In this document: in pieces, positions 43,601 through 52,131 of the stretch
How positions within the stretch are numbered: position 1 is the stretch's first letter
Layout of the letters: every line of letters starts with the position of its first letter
Assembly: GCA_002104535.1 (NCBI GenBank)
Contig: NBOG01000005.1
Span: forward strand, 186,001 to 250,000
Direction: 5' to 3'
From: Cognaticolwellia sediminilitoris
GTDB lineage: Bacteria > Pseudomonadota > Gammaproteobacteria > Enterobacterales > Alteromonadaceae
DNA length: 64,000 nucleotides
Program-made: the position numbers and the translations under genes
The notes under the pieces: generated by a model
What the model saw: only the letters and a program-made list of their open reading frames with translations
Told to the model about the DNA's origin: nothing
Database searches by the model: none

Positions 43601-43636
43601 CGCTGCAGCGACTAGTGATTGTTTAAGATTTCTCAT
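40631..43636 (-). CDS. TonB-dependent receptor, Oar-like, with carboxypeptidase-like regulatory domain
   Basis: 1001 residues. A signal peptide (cleavage near VMAGN) leads to an N-terminal carboxypeptidase-D-like beta domain (about 30-115: ITSSYNGYDEVVV), then a plug (IEITGSSVAMVDV; PRDVTSVALLAPGTT; FGRSTGGVINAVTKSGSN) and a ~22-strand barrel ending in LTATMNF. This matches Oar-type receptors that import peptides or other large substrates across the outer membrane with TonB energy. Three palindromes lie 109-196 bases upstream of its start. Confidence 0.93.
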   Translation of the reverse strand: MRNLKQSLVAAAIGTALALSASSVMAGNNDGGLAGKIVNAANQQVIAGAKIKVTNPKTGFTKTLTSDANGNYRLSSLPVGVYSITSSYNGYDEVVVGTVNVGIGSDTNVNINMVSEDQTEVIEITGSSVAMVDVSSSESALNISAVELSRIPVPRDVTSVALLAPGTTRADSRFGGASFGGSSAAENSMYINGLNVTNFRNGLGFSNVPYEFYDQFQVKTGGYSAEFGRSTGGVINAVTKSGSNEFEFGASAYYQPKALRETSPSVRANDGTWYTYRENDERSDLNINVHASGAIIEDTLFFYAIYNPRNVEGRYDRTQSNGSLTEEKQDNAFWGAKIDWNITEDHRLEYLAFSDKNELVTDVYTTNDAGDTQFNGKAFDNSGGDNWSVKYTGYITDDLTLSVLYGENEYDLTNDSTSAQTCELVLDYRYYYGAESDVPLGGTPNAGCATTSNYFLEEGSDKREAMRVDFEWQIHDDHLVRFGMDNEVNSSFSNQYYSGPNGAYWISWPASAGETVNDVVMTEGTDYIRNRVRTVGGTFETEASAFYIEDIWNVTENLTATLGLRNEQFDNKNGEGDTFVEVKDMWAPRLGLAWDVNGDGDSKVFVNVGRYFLPVANNTNVRLAGNESDMRQYYELAGFTAADYNGVAYNIPQLGTQIGADEVLSDGSVPDTRGIVDAELDAMFQDEIILGYEGMLNEDWSWGIKGTRRELNGAIDDMIIDHAIASKFGCEDYHPHQYVLGNPGESMKVYSDTNCDGAVDDWVTFTPEELEYDSATRKYSAIDLQVRKAYDGEWSLNATYTWSKSYGNSEGLVKSDNGQDDAGLTTDFDFPELMDGAYGNLPNDRRHMFKVYGTVALGGIEGLTMGYNFTLESGRPLNAFGLGHPDIGEVDYGKTYYLATDSGEVDSEGATIYNYNKVSRGSMGRTPWTARLDLNLMYETEMFGADTMFKIDVFNVLNADSHVRQNESAESTFAQTDSRNYGVRTAFQTPRYVQLTATMNF

Positions 43637-44096
43637 GTTTTTGTTTCTCTCCGAGCTTTATTTTGTTTTTATAGTATTAGGTTTTTATTTTAATAATGTT
43701 TCATAATGTTACTAGTAGTAACATTTTCCTTATCTTTACCTGAATTGTAAATATATACAAGTCTTAAATTGTTACATTGTATACAATATACGAAGCAGAA
43801 AAATTGAGTTAAAACAGTTTTGTAATATACAACAACTCACTATCGCAACATTTTTATAACACTGTTTAAAATTAATACAAAAAAACGTAGTCTAATATTT
43901 CTTTTATGCACGTTTTATGTGACTTATTTTGTGTCTAGTAGATACAAAAAACTAATTTACCCTTTAAAAGTGATTTTACATGGTCAAGTCGACAGTGCCT
44001 TTGCCAATTCGACGTATAAATCTAGTCAAAAGTCACTTGATCGAAACCTTAATTTACGAGTAAAGTAGGCTTACTGAAAATTACATAGATAAACCA
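43637..44096. promoter_or_regulatory. Regulatory region with three TTGTA..TACAA palindromes
   Basis: 460 bases without an ORF between the divergent TonB receptor and DUF3802 genes. Three inverted repeats share TTGTA and TACAA arms: 43745-43760 (6 nt apart), 43777-43786 (contiguous; the longer ATTGTATACAAT is a perfect palindrome at 43776-43787) and 43820-43832 (3 nt apart). They are candidate operators for the receptor. Differing spacers mean they may not be bound identically. Both promoters should lie here. Confidence 0.55.
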
Positions 44097-44450
44097 ATGG
44101 TTACCGATACTGAAGGCTATATTCATATTATTGAATATTTAACTGCCCATTTAAGCTTGTTTGAAAACAGTACTAATAGCCATAGTAGCAATCGTTCTAT
44201 TTTAGAAGTGATTGAGTACGAGATGAGCCAGCAGATAATTGATTTATGTGATCAAAATGAAGGGCTTACTTTTAATGATAGAAATACTATTGTTAGAGAA
44301 ATAGATGCCATTGTTTATGATTTAGAAGAATTGTTAGCTGGCATGGTGAACAACCCAGTAACTGAAGATCAAGTTGAGTTTATTAAAGAGTTTGCGATAT
44401 TAATTAAGAATTTATTTGATACCGAGATTCATTGCCGCATTATACTTTAA
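44097..44450 (+). CDS. DUF3802 family protein
   Basis: 117 residues, acidic and mostly helical, with no signal peptide. The N-terminus MVTDTEGYIHIIEYLTAHLS and the segment IVREIDAIVYDLEELL strongly resemble the DUF3802 family known from Shewanella and relatives. Function unknown. It has its own promoter region and is followed 120 bases later by an SSB-like gene. Confidence 0.78.
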   Translation: MVTDTEGYIHIIEYLTAHLSLFENSTNSHSSNRSILEVIEYEMSQQIIDLCDQNEGLTFNDRNTIVREIDAIVYDLEELLAGMVNNPVTEDQVEFIKEFAILIKNLFDTEIHCRIIL

Positions 44451-44570
44451 TCAGTAATTACACTTTAGTCGTTAATAGTTAACTTAATGTTTTTTGCAAT
44501 CATCTATATATAAGCAAAGCGATTTTTATCAATTGACTATTTCTATCCACTTAACACCAAAAGTTGCCAT

Positions 44571-45224
44571 ATGCTGTCAGAATCACCTCAAAATCATTTA
44601 TGTCGCGTAACGCTATTAGGGAATTTAGTTAATAAACCTGATATTCGTTACCAAGCAAATCCCGTGGTTGCTTTTGCTGAATTAACTTTAGCTACTCATA
44701 GTCGCTGGTTTGATAAAACAAGTAATAGCTTTAAAGAGTGGACGAGCTACCATACGGTAAAAGTGATTGGTGAAATTGTTGAACGCGCACTTATTTTTGC
44801 CAATAAAGGTGACATTATATTATTGCAGGGTCACTTAATTAATAGTAAAAAAAATAATAGAGAAATAATTCACGCAAGTTATGCCCAAACGTTTCCCAAG
44901 GGTTATGCACAATCCATTAATCAAATACATTACAGTGGTAACATTGTTGCTGATATTCAAGCCGTTACTACAGAGCATGACAAAGCTTTAGCGGAGGTTA
45001 TCGTTGAGTCTAAACAGCATATTTACTCCGCTATTACCCAACAAAGTTATGTAGTGACCATAAAGCGTCCGGTGCATGTATGGGGAAAACAGGCGCTTTA
45101 CATTGCCGAACATGGCAAAATAAATGATCAAATAATAGTTGACGGAAAATTAAGCTATCTTAATAATAAGAATAAAAATCAATTTATAGATGCGCACCAA
45201 GCTGTTTTACTAACTAAAAACTAA
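44571..45224 (+). CDS. SSB-like protein with two OB-fold-like halves and no acidic tip
   Basis: 217 residues. The first half (about 9-105) is clearly SSB-like: CRVTLLGNLVNKPDIRYQ parallels the canonical [14 protein letters not shown] strand. The second half (about 117-215) begins HYSGNIVADIQAV and contains VHVWGKQALYIAEHGKIND, which looks like a second divergent OB domain. The end, LLTKN, lacks the DDDIPF-type acidic tail. It may bind single strands as a specialised or monomeric SSB. The true SSB gene starts at 305 on the reverse strand. Confidence 0.72.
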   Translation: MLSESPQNHLCRVTLLGNLVNKPDIRYQANPVVAFAELTLATHSRWFDKTSNSFKEWTSYHTVKVIGEIVERALIFANKGDIILLQGHLINSKKNNREIIHASYAQTFPKGYAQSINQIHYSGNIVADIQAVTTEHDKALAEVIVESKQHIYSAITQQSYVVTIKRPVHVWGKQALYIAEHGKINDQIIVDGKLSYLNNKNKNQFIDAHQAVLLTKN

Positions 45225-45261
45225 GTATCATTTATCCAATATTAATGAAAGGACTCACCGC

Positions 45262-47358
45262 TTGATGGACATTAAATGCAGGTTTAATAAGATAAAGGCT
45301 ATTTTAATTGTTATCTGCTTAGTTTTGCAAAGTGCAGCGTTACATGCAGAAGACCATCCAGCAATTGAGCTAGAATTATCGCCGGTTGCAGACCTTGAAA
45401 GTGCCGCTTTAGAAAATGACAAATGGCACACCGTACTACCTGTTCTAGGTGATGAAAAGCAATACTTTATCGCTACAGTTGCCGGTAAAATTTATCAACT
45501 GCATGACAACGAAGTTGCCCAAAGTGCTTTTTTCGATTTAAAGGCGGCATTAGATAACCCTGATATTATAGCCTTAACGGCAATAGCCTTAGATCCAAGT
45601 TTTCATTACCGTGATCAGGACGGCTATCACACCTTTTATACTGCGCATACTGAAGCGAGCAAAAAATCAATCTCAAAGTTAAGTCCTAATAACAAAGCTG
45701 CAGCTCCCCCTTTTGATGCAGTTATTATGCGCTGGAAACTAGCTAGTATTAGCGCCCCAATAGCTAAAATCAACCAGCGCCATGAAGTAATGCGTATTGC
45801 CATTCAACAACCTCAAGAGTCTATACAACAACTGAGCTTTAATCCTTATATAGAACCATGGCATGATGATTTTGGATTGTTATTTATCTCTCTTGCTGTC
45901 AGTGAGACATTAAAAGATGATGCACTGTATGCTGGTTCTATTTTGCGTATTAAACCACAAAAGTATGGTTTGCAAAGCTATACCGTCCCTGCCGACAACC
46001 CCTATATCAAAACGAAAGATATTCCAAATGAAGTTGTTTTGATTACAGGGCAAAAAACCGAACACTTTGACTGGATAAAAAAAGGCTTTTTTAGCTTACT
46101 CATCCAATTTAACCAACAAGATACAATATTACTTGTAGAGGCAAAAATTGGAGACGATTGGCGTAATTCACTACCACAAACACGTATTACAAAGCGTTTA
46201 CCTGCAACTAAATCAAAACCTAAAACCTTACTATATCAAGGCAGAGAACTTAAAACTTTATGGGGAAAAGCGCTGCGGTTACAGGAAGTAGACAACAGTT
46301 GGCAGTTACAACCTATTGCATTATCTTCAACGGTCAGTTCTGAAGAAGGCTCTCAAGATGTACCGCATAAACTTATAAAAAATGACAATGATCAGCAGGC
46401 AAAATTTAGCTTACACTTGCGCCACAATGGTGAATTATTATTACTTGAGCATAATCAACAACGTTTATATGCAATTAAAAAACCTGAAATAAATAATAAT
46501 ATAGTGCCGAATGCCAAAGGACCTATAGCTGAGTCAAATAACAACAGTTCATTTGCGTTCATATTTTTTATGCTGTGTATTCTTTTAAGTTACTTTTGGT
46601 ATTTAAGACATAATGCCAGTAAAAATCAGCATTTTTTGCATGATGAATGGGCTAATTTCGACATTAACTTAAGCACAAAGTCACTCGAGCTTTATAAACG
46701 TCATGCTAAAATTGCTGAAAAAATTATTAAAATATCCTCAATAATACGTAGTGAATTATTATTAAATGGTGATGTCATTTCAACGGTCAGTGCCGAGGAA
46801 GCTCAAGCATTTTCTAATGAAATAGAAGATAGTACACTGACTATTTTCGCGAAAGAACATCGATTAAAAATGATTGATGAAAAGCAGCGTAAAATTCAAT
46901 TGTGCTTAACCGATGATCAAAAGAAGCGTTATCTTATTTGCCTTTACTTTAGAGTTGGCAACATCCGCCATACCAAACTTAAGTACAGTAAAGTCATCGA
47001 TAAAGCTATAGATTGGCAATGGCTATTTGCTCAGCACATTAACCCTAGTGCTACAAGCAAACGAAAGGTATTGGTTAAAACACAAAGTAAAAAGCCGATT
47101 CAGTCGCAAAAACCTTTTTCGTCAACTGAGGTTAATCCTAATTCTACACCCGCAGATAATTTAACTGAGCAGGTGAGTAGCACTGAAGATAATCTAAATC
47201 AAAAAGCTGTAGCAATTGAAGAGAGTACTAGCCATATAGACGCCGACCTTGTCGCAGCATTAGATAAACTTGTCGCTTTGAAAAAACAAGGTTTCTTAGA
47301 TGAAAATGAATTTGATACCGCAAAGGCAAAAATATTGAAAGATTTGACTAACAACTAA
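45262..47358 (+). CDS. Membrane protein with beta-propeller-like exported domain and C-terminal SHOCT domain
   Basis: 698 residues. Starts with TTG-ATG (45262/45265); AAAGGA lies 8 or 11 bases upstream. Residues 1-30 form a signal peptide or anchor. About 45-425 resemble glucose/sorbosone-dehydrogenase-like propellers (FIATVAGKIYQL, LTAIALDPSFHYRD). A membrane segment at about 430-450 (FAFIFFMLCILLSYFWYL) follows. A cytoplasmic helical part ends in a SHOCT motif (about 660-695: LVALKKQGFLDENEFDTAK). Function unknown. Confidence 0.7.
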   Translation: MMDIKCRFNKIKAILIVICLVLQSAALHAEDHPAIELELSPVADLESAALENDKWHTVLPVLGDEKQYFIATVAGKIYQLHDNEVAQSAFFDLKAALDNPDIIALTAIALDPSFHYRDQDGYHTFYTAHTEASKKSISKLSPNNKAAAPPFDAVIMRWKLASISAPIAKINQRHEVMRIAIQQPQESIQQLSFNPYIEPWHDDFGLLFISLAVSETLKDDALYAGSILRIKPQKYGLQSYTVPADNPYIKTKDIPNEVVLITGQKTEHFDWIKKGFFSLLIQFNQQDTILLVEAKIGDDWRNSLPQTRITKRLPATKSKPKTLLYQGRELKTLWGKALRLQEVDNSWQLQPIALSSTVSSEEGSQDVPHKLIKNDNDQQAKFSLHLRHNGELLLLEHNQQRLYAIKKPEINNNIVPNAKGPIAESNNNSSFAFIFFMLCILLSYFWYLRHNASKNQHFLHDEWANFDINLSTKSLELYKRHAKIAEKIIKISSIIRSELLLNGDVISTVSAEEAQAFSNEIEDSTLTIFAKEHRLKMIDEKQRKIQLCLTDDQKKRYLICLYFRVGNIRHTKLKYSKVIDKAIDWQWLFAQHINPSATSKRKVLVKTQSKKPIQSQKPFSSTEVNPNSTPADNLTEQVSSTEDNLNQKAVAIEESTSHIDADLVAALDKLVALKKQGFLDENEFDTAKAKILKDLTNN

Positions 47359-47634
47359 GGTTTTAAGGTTGTTTAATTTCATCACTAATGGTCAATAGTA
47401 ACGCCACTTGTATTCATAATATAAGCAGCGCAAAATTCCTGACATTTTTGTATTCGATTATGCAGTTAATGTTGTCGAGATTAATAGCAGTTTATTTAGA
47501 TTAAAATTTTAAAAACAAACACTAATGATAGCGATTTTTCATTAAACGTCTCTTGAAATCAATTGACTAGAAAAGTTGGTATCATTACAGCTAACCGAAT
47601 TAACAACGCCCCCACCTAGGATATAATAACGTCT

Positions 47635-48303
47635 GTGCTTAAAAATAATTCAGCAATGACCTTAACCCTTATTGCCACACTGCTTTCGGCTTTATTAGCC
47701 TTAACTTTAGCAACATTACTTCTAGGTACTCATGGTGATACCGTTCAGCACTATATTAACAGTGTAATACCCCGCACATTATCTGGTGCGGTAACATTTG
47801 TTTTAATTTTGACACCAGCGATGGCAATTGGTTTACCAAGACAAGTTGCCGCTTTGAGTGCTGGCTTTATATTTGGTGCCAGCTATGGGCTCATTTTAGC
47901 AACATTTTCTGCCGTTGTTGGCTGCGCAATTACCCTTTTTGTCGCGCGCAAGTTATTGGCCAAGCTAGTTGAGCGGCACTACCCAAAACCGTTAGCAAAA
48001 GTGAATAGTTTTTTCAGTCACAATACTTTTTTAAAGATATTAATTATTCGATTATTACCGGCTGGCTCAAACTTTTTAACGAATATACTTGCCGGTACTG
48101 CTCGTTCTCCAATTAAACCATACATGTTGGGTTCTACACTCGGTTTTGTCCCTCAAATGACGGTATTTTCTTTGATGGGTGCGGGTTTACAGGTTGATGG
48201 CCAGCAACAACTGATCTTTAGTTTGGCGCTATTGGTTGTCGCAATAGCTTTAAGTGCTTACTTGTATAAAAAAACCCGAAATAGTGCATACCATTATGAT
48301 TAA
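47635..48303 (+). CDS. TVP38/TMEM64 (DedA-like) membrane protein
   Basis: 222 residues with about five to six hydrophobic segments. The VTT/TVP38 signature is visible: AGFIFGASYGLILATFSAVVGC, then FLKILIIRLLPAGSNFLTNILAG. Members may scramble or flip lipids. A GTG start is used; an ATG at 47656 is a possible alternative. Confidence 0.85.
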   Translation: MLKNNSAMTLTLIATLLSALLALTLATLLLGTHGDTVQHYINSVIPRTLSGAVTFVLILTPAMAIGLPRQVAALSAGFIFGASYGLILATFSAVVGCAITLFVARKLLAKLVERHYPKPLAKVNSFFSHNTFLKILIIRLLPAGSNFLTNILAGTARSPIKPYMLGSTLGFVPQMTVFSLMGAGLQVDGQQQLIFSLALLVVAIALSAYLYKKTRNSAYHYD

Positions 48304-48338
48304 TTAGCTGTTTATTTTTTCTTAACTGGAAATTGAGC

Positions 48339-48369
48339 CAAAAAAAAGAGGCCGCAGCCTCTTTCCTTA
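48339..48369. terminator. Bidirectional intrinsic terminator
   Basis: AAAGAGGC and GCCTCTTT form a GC-rich stem with loop CGCA, flanked by A- and T-rich runs, between the TVP38 gene (+) and dsbA (-). Confidence 0.82.
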
Positions 48370-48390
48370 TTTTTTATAACACATTCAGCA

Positions 48391-49023
48391 TTATTTTAAT
48401 GTTAGTAAGTGATTTACTAAATTAATATAATCTTGCTCGAAGTTACTTCTGTCTAATCCTTTAACATCAACACGATACTTACCATTAACAATGACAGTTG
48501 GTACGCCGGTAAGTGCACCTTTTTTAGCAAAGTAGTCCTGTTGCTTCTTCATTGCTTTGGCTTTACTTACCACGCCAAAGCTTTTCATTAATTTATCGAA
48601 TTTTTCGCCATCGGCGCCGTTTAATACAAAAACATTACGGATATCTTTTTCAGAGGTAAAAACTGCTCGTTGTACATGAATATAATTAAATAAAGCGCCA
48701 ATAACTTTTTTATCTAAATCCATTTGTTGAGCAACAACAATCGCCTTGCTCAGCATTTGCTGTACTTTAGGAGATGCCGCACGTAAGAAATCTACATGGT
48801 TCATTTCAAACTTAACATCTTCTGGAATTGAAGTTTTTAATTTCGCCATAAATGGTTCAAATTGAAAACAGTGCGGACAATAAAAAGAGAAAAATTCACG
48901 TACTTCTGGTTTTGCCGTAATTTCTTCATTCACTTTAGTGTAATGCTCGCCTTCAGTATAATTTGCTGCGAATGCTAATACCGGTAAAAACATTAAAGCG
49001 AATAAACTCACTAATTTTTTCAT
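48391..49023 (-). CDS. dsbA: Thiol:disulfide interchange protein DsbA
   Basis: 210 residues from ATG 49023, the only start that gives a proper signal peptide (MKKLVSLFALMFLPVLAFA). Longer frames add 44 unconserved residues and overlap srkA. The active site CPHC is at 49-52, followed by QFEPF, with the cis-Pro loop GVPTVIVNGKY. It oxidises cysteine pairs of exported proteins in the periplasm. It lies 53 bases after srkA, the order conserved in E. coli (yihE-dsbA). Confidence 0.95.
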   Translation of the reverse strand: MKKLVSLFALMFLPVLAFAANYTEGEHYTKVNEEITAKPEVREFFSFYCPHCFQFEPFMAKLKTSIPEDVKFEMNHVDFLRAASPKVQQMLSKAIVVAQQMDLDKKVIGALFNYIHVQRAVFTSEKDIRNVFVLNGADGEKFDKLMKSFGVVSKAKAMKKQQDYFAKKGALTGVPTVIVNGKYRVDVKGLDRSNFEQDYINLVNHLLTLK

Positions 49024-49076
49024 AAAATTTAAATTCCTAATCATTAATAAATCAAAATCAATAGCGCCATACTGGT

Positions 49077-50054
49077 TTAATAAGGTGATAAACTCAGCGG
49101 TGGTTGTTGTAATGCAGACATTTGCTCTTTCAGCATTAGAATTTGCTGCTCCCAATATTTTTCAGTATTGAACCACGGAAAGTTATGTGGAAAAGCAGGA
49201 TCTTGCCAACGTTTACATAGCCATGCCATATAATTAACTACTCGCATAGTACGCAATGATTCAATTAAAGGCAATTGATTGGTCTCAAAGCTATGAAACT
49301 CTTCATAGCCGCTTAATATAGTATCAAGCTGTAATAGCTGCTGTTGACGGTCACCGCTGAGCATCATCCAAATGTCTTGAATTGCAGGTCCCATTCGACA
49401 ATCATCAAGATCAACAAAGTGCGGTCCTGCTTCTGTCCATAATATATTACCGGCATGACAATCGCCGTGTAAACGGATCTGCGACTTTGGTTGATATTGC
49501 TGGCTAGCGATACTAACTACCTGCTCTAAAATAGTAAAAAACGGTAAGGTTAAACTCTTAGGTACAAACATTGATTGCTCAATAATTTGTTGAGCTTCTT
49601 GAAGCATTTCCTCACTATTAAACGTAGGACGTTCAGTGAACTTCTTTTTAGCTGCCACGGCATGAATTCGACCTAAAAACCGTCCCATCCATTCGAGTTG
49701 ATCTAAGTTATCAACTTCAAAGATGCGTCCTCCACGACAAGGAAATATCGCAAAATGGTAACCTTTATATGAAAACAAAGACTCTCCGTCTATTTTCATT
49801 GGCGCCACTAACGGCAGCTCACTTTCGTCTAACTCAAAAGCAAAGTCGTGCTCTTCTCTTATCTGTGCTTCGCTCCATCGTTGCGGTCGATAAAATTTAG
49901 TAACGTACTTGGTTTTATCCATATCATGAAATTGGTAGACCCGATTTTCATAACTGTTTAATGCCAATAAACCACTATCAACAGTTAAACCTGTGCTTTC
50001 TAAACCATCAAGGATTAAATCAGGTGAAAGCGAAGTAAAATCAAAAACTGACAT
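49077..50054 (-). CDS. srkA: Stress-response serine/threonine kinase SrkA (YihE)
   Basis: 325 residues of the APH/RIO-like kinase fold. The catalytic loop RLHGDCHAGNILW is near 200-212 and the metal-binding segment VDLDDCRMGPAIQD is near 218-231. This matches E. coli SrkA (328), which counters MazEF-type death and oxidative stress. Its ATG shares a base with the TAA of ccoG, so the two are coupled, and dsbA follows. Confidence 0.93.
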   Translation of the reverse strand: MSVFDFTSLSPDLILDGLESTGLTVDSGLLALNSYENRVYQFHDMDKTKYVTKFYRPQRWSEAQIREEHDFAFELDESELPLVAPMKIDGESLFSYKGYHFAIFPCRGGRIFEVDNLDQLEWMGRFLGRIHAVAAKKKFTERPTFNSEEMLQEAQQIIEQSMFVPKSLTLPFFTILEQVVSIASQQYQPKSQIRLHGDCHAGNILWTEAGPHFVDLDDCRMGPAIQDIWMMLSGDRQQQLLQLDTILSGYEEFHSFETNQLPLIESLRTMRVVNYMAWLCKRWQDPAFPHNFPWFNTEKYWEQQILMLKEQMSALQQPPLSLSPY

Positions 50055-51547
50055 TAGCGCTTATTAAAGAAGCGGCTTTCATGTTCAAGCTTGACCTCAT
50101 CCGTTTCTGAAATTAATTCAACTACAAAGCTGATATCTGTCATATAACCTTCTAATTCGTATGGGTCGACTGAAATACTGATCGGTAAAGTATACACTTT
50201 AGCGGCTTCTACTAGTACTTCTTGTGCACCGTGCCACTTGGTATTATTAATACCCTTGACCGATAAACGATAACGGTTATCGGTTTGCGATTTATTTAAA
50301 ATTTTCAGCGTGTAAACATTTTCAATATCACCATTAAAGTTTTCTTTAGCTAACTCATTACGGTCTCTAATAATGTCTAAAGATACTGGCGCTCGATTTG
50401 CCATTTCTAAAACAAGCAAGCTGGTCATAACGATTAGAACCACACCGTATCCTATAAGTTTACCACGCAAAACGTGAACCTTCTTACCCTCTAACTCATG
50501 CTCTGTGGTATATCGAATTAAACCTCTATCGTACTTCATACGATCCATGACTTCGTCACACGCATCAACACAAGCGCCACAGTTAATACACTCGTATTGT
50601 AAGCCGTTACGAATATCAATACCGGTCGGACAAACCTGCACACATAAATTACAATCAATACAATCACCCAACTCGGTATCTTTAGGTTTTTGCTTTCTCG
50701 AACGCGGCCCTCTATTTTCACCACGCTTTGCATCGTAGGAAACAGTTAAGGTGTCTTTATCGAACATTGCTGATTGAAAGCGGGCATAAGGACACATATG
50801 CAAACACATAATTTCTCGCATCCAGCCTGCGTTACCGTAAGTACAAAAGGCAAAGAACCAAACAGTGGCTGCTAAGGCAAATGAGGCATTAAAGGTAAAA
50901 AAGTCGACAAAAACTTCCCGCATTGGGGCAAAGTACCCAGCGAAAGTCAGTGCAGTTAAAATAGAAAAGAAGCCCCAACAGAAATGTTTTAATGCTTTTC
51001 GCCAAAATTTGTTGCGATTAAGTGGCTGGCTGTCTAAAACTTTTCGCTGATTAGCCGTGCCTTCAATTTTCTCTTCAAACCAAATAAAAATAAAGGTCCA
51101 GACCGTTTGCGGACAGAGATAACCACACCAAACACGACCCAAAAATGTCGTGATAAAAAATAATAAAAACGCACTGAGTATGAAAATCCACGCTAATAGT
51201 GTTAAATCTTGCGGCCATAGAGTCACGCTCCATAACGTAAAGCGTTGTTCACTAATGTCAAACAATATGGCTTGGTGACCGTTATATTGCAGCCAAGGTA
51301 AAACCGCAAACAAAGCCAAAAAGAAGAAATTCATTTTTTGGCGTAAGCGCTGAAAAACCCCTTTAACTTTTCGAACATAAATTTGATCTCGCGGATTATA
51401 AGCATCATTTTTTACAGGTTGATGAATTTCAACATTTTTGATCGGGATATGATGACTAACTTTACTTTTGTGGTCTTCTGATTTCAAAGCGGATCCTTTA
51501 ATGCGGTAATGCCAGTCAATTATAACGGATTCAGCTTCAGTACCCAT
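50054..51547 (-). CDS. ccoG: Cytochrome c oxidase accessory protein CcoG (FixG/RdxA)
   Basis: 497 residues. Several transmembrane helices surround RVWCGYLCPQTVW. Two ferredoxin-type clusters, CIDCNLCVQVCP near 295 and CINCGACVDACD near 324, precede a last helix and a periplasmic Ig-like tail. CcoG acts in copper handling and assembly of cbb3 oxidase in the inner membrane. No ccoNOPQ genes are in the window. The first ~60 residues are variable, so the start is less certain. Confidence 0.93.
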   Translation of the reverse strand: MGTEAESVIIDWHYRIKGSALKSEDHKSKVSHHIPIKNVEIHQPVKNDAYNPRDQIYVRKVKGVFQRLRQKMNFFFLALFAVLPWLQYNGHQAILFDISEQRFTLWSVTLWPQDLTLLAWIFILSAFLLFFITTFLGRVWCGYLCPQTVWTFIFIWFEEKIEGTANQRKVLDSQPLNRNKFWRKALKHFCWGFFSILTALTFAGYFAPMREVFVDFFTFNASFALAATVWFFAFCTYGNAGWMREIMCLHMCPYARFQSAMFDKDTLTVSYDAKRGENRGPRSRKQKPKDTELGDCIDCNLCVQVCPTGIDIRNGLQYECINCGACVDACDEVMDRMKYDRGLIRYTTEHELEGKKVHVLRGKLIGYGVVLIVMTSLLVLEMANRAPVSLDIIRDRNELAKENFNGDIENVYTLKILNKSQTDNRYRLSVKGINNTKWHGAQEVLVEAAKVYTLPISISVDPYELEGYMTDISFVVELISETDEVKLEHESRFFNKR

Positions 51548-51710
51548 TAAAAAAATCGCAAAATATTGCTTTGTTAGTGCAAAATTGATTACCCTAGAGC
51601 GATTCTCATGACATTTCGTCTAAAAAAACAATAATGTTAAGTGTTACCATTTAAATAACAGCAGATCATCAGGTGTTATATATAGGTACAACTTAATTAT
51701 AAGGCAGAGT

Positions 51711-52067
51711 ATGAAAAATTTATTGATCTTAATCGTGGCAGGAGCATTATATTTTCATTTTTATCCTAATGAAAAATTAAATAGCTGGTTATCAGAGCAA
51801 AAAACCTTTGTGTTGGGTTATTTTTCAGATGCTACTGATACTAAAGTACGGTTAAATTCAGATAAAATATATCAAGATTTATCCAAGGATTTTAACCAGT
51901 TCAGCAGTCAAGAGAAGGCGTTTATTAAGGAGATGACGAGCAGTCGTCAAAAAGTAAACGATTTCTACACTCAATATTGTCAGGCTAATAAGCAAACGCC
52001 TAAACTACATCGAGAAAATTTAATTAAAGTTTGTCGAACTATTACACAATACAGCAACTTATTATAA
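51711..52067 (+). CDS. Small protein with N-terminal membrane anchor, unknown function
   Basis: 118 residues. Residues 3-17 are hydrophobic (signal anchor). The rest is polar with a helical part (about 55-110) and two cysteines (QYCQANK, KVCRTITQ). No family recognised. It stands alone between divergent ccoG and convergent hutF. Confidence 0.6.
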   Translation: MKNLLILIVAGALYFHFYPNEKLNSWLSEQKTFVLGYFSDATDTKVRLNSDKIYQDLSKDFNQFSSQEKAFIKEMTSSRQKVNDFYTQYCQANKQTPKLHRENLIKVCRTITQYSNLL

Positions 52068-52131
52068 TGATGCCAGAGCTAATTAGTGAGGTGATAACCT
52101 TATTCACCACCTCACTGTTTCAATCTTAAGA

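Noticed and set aside
49024-49155. N-terminal extension of dsbA
   Set aside because: It overlaps srkA and precedes a perfect signal peptide start at 49023.
51580-51600. Possible FNR box TTGATTACCCTAGA before ccoG
   Set aside because: The right half does not match ATCAA.
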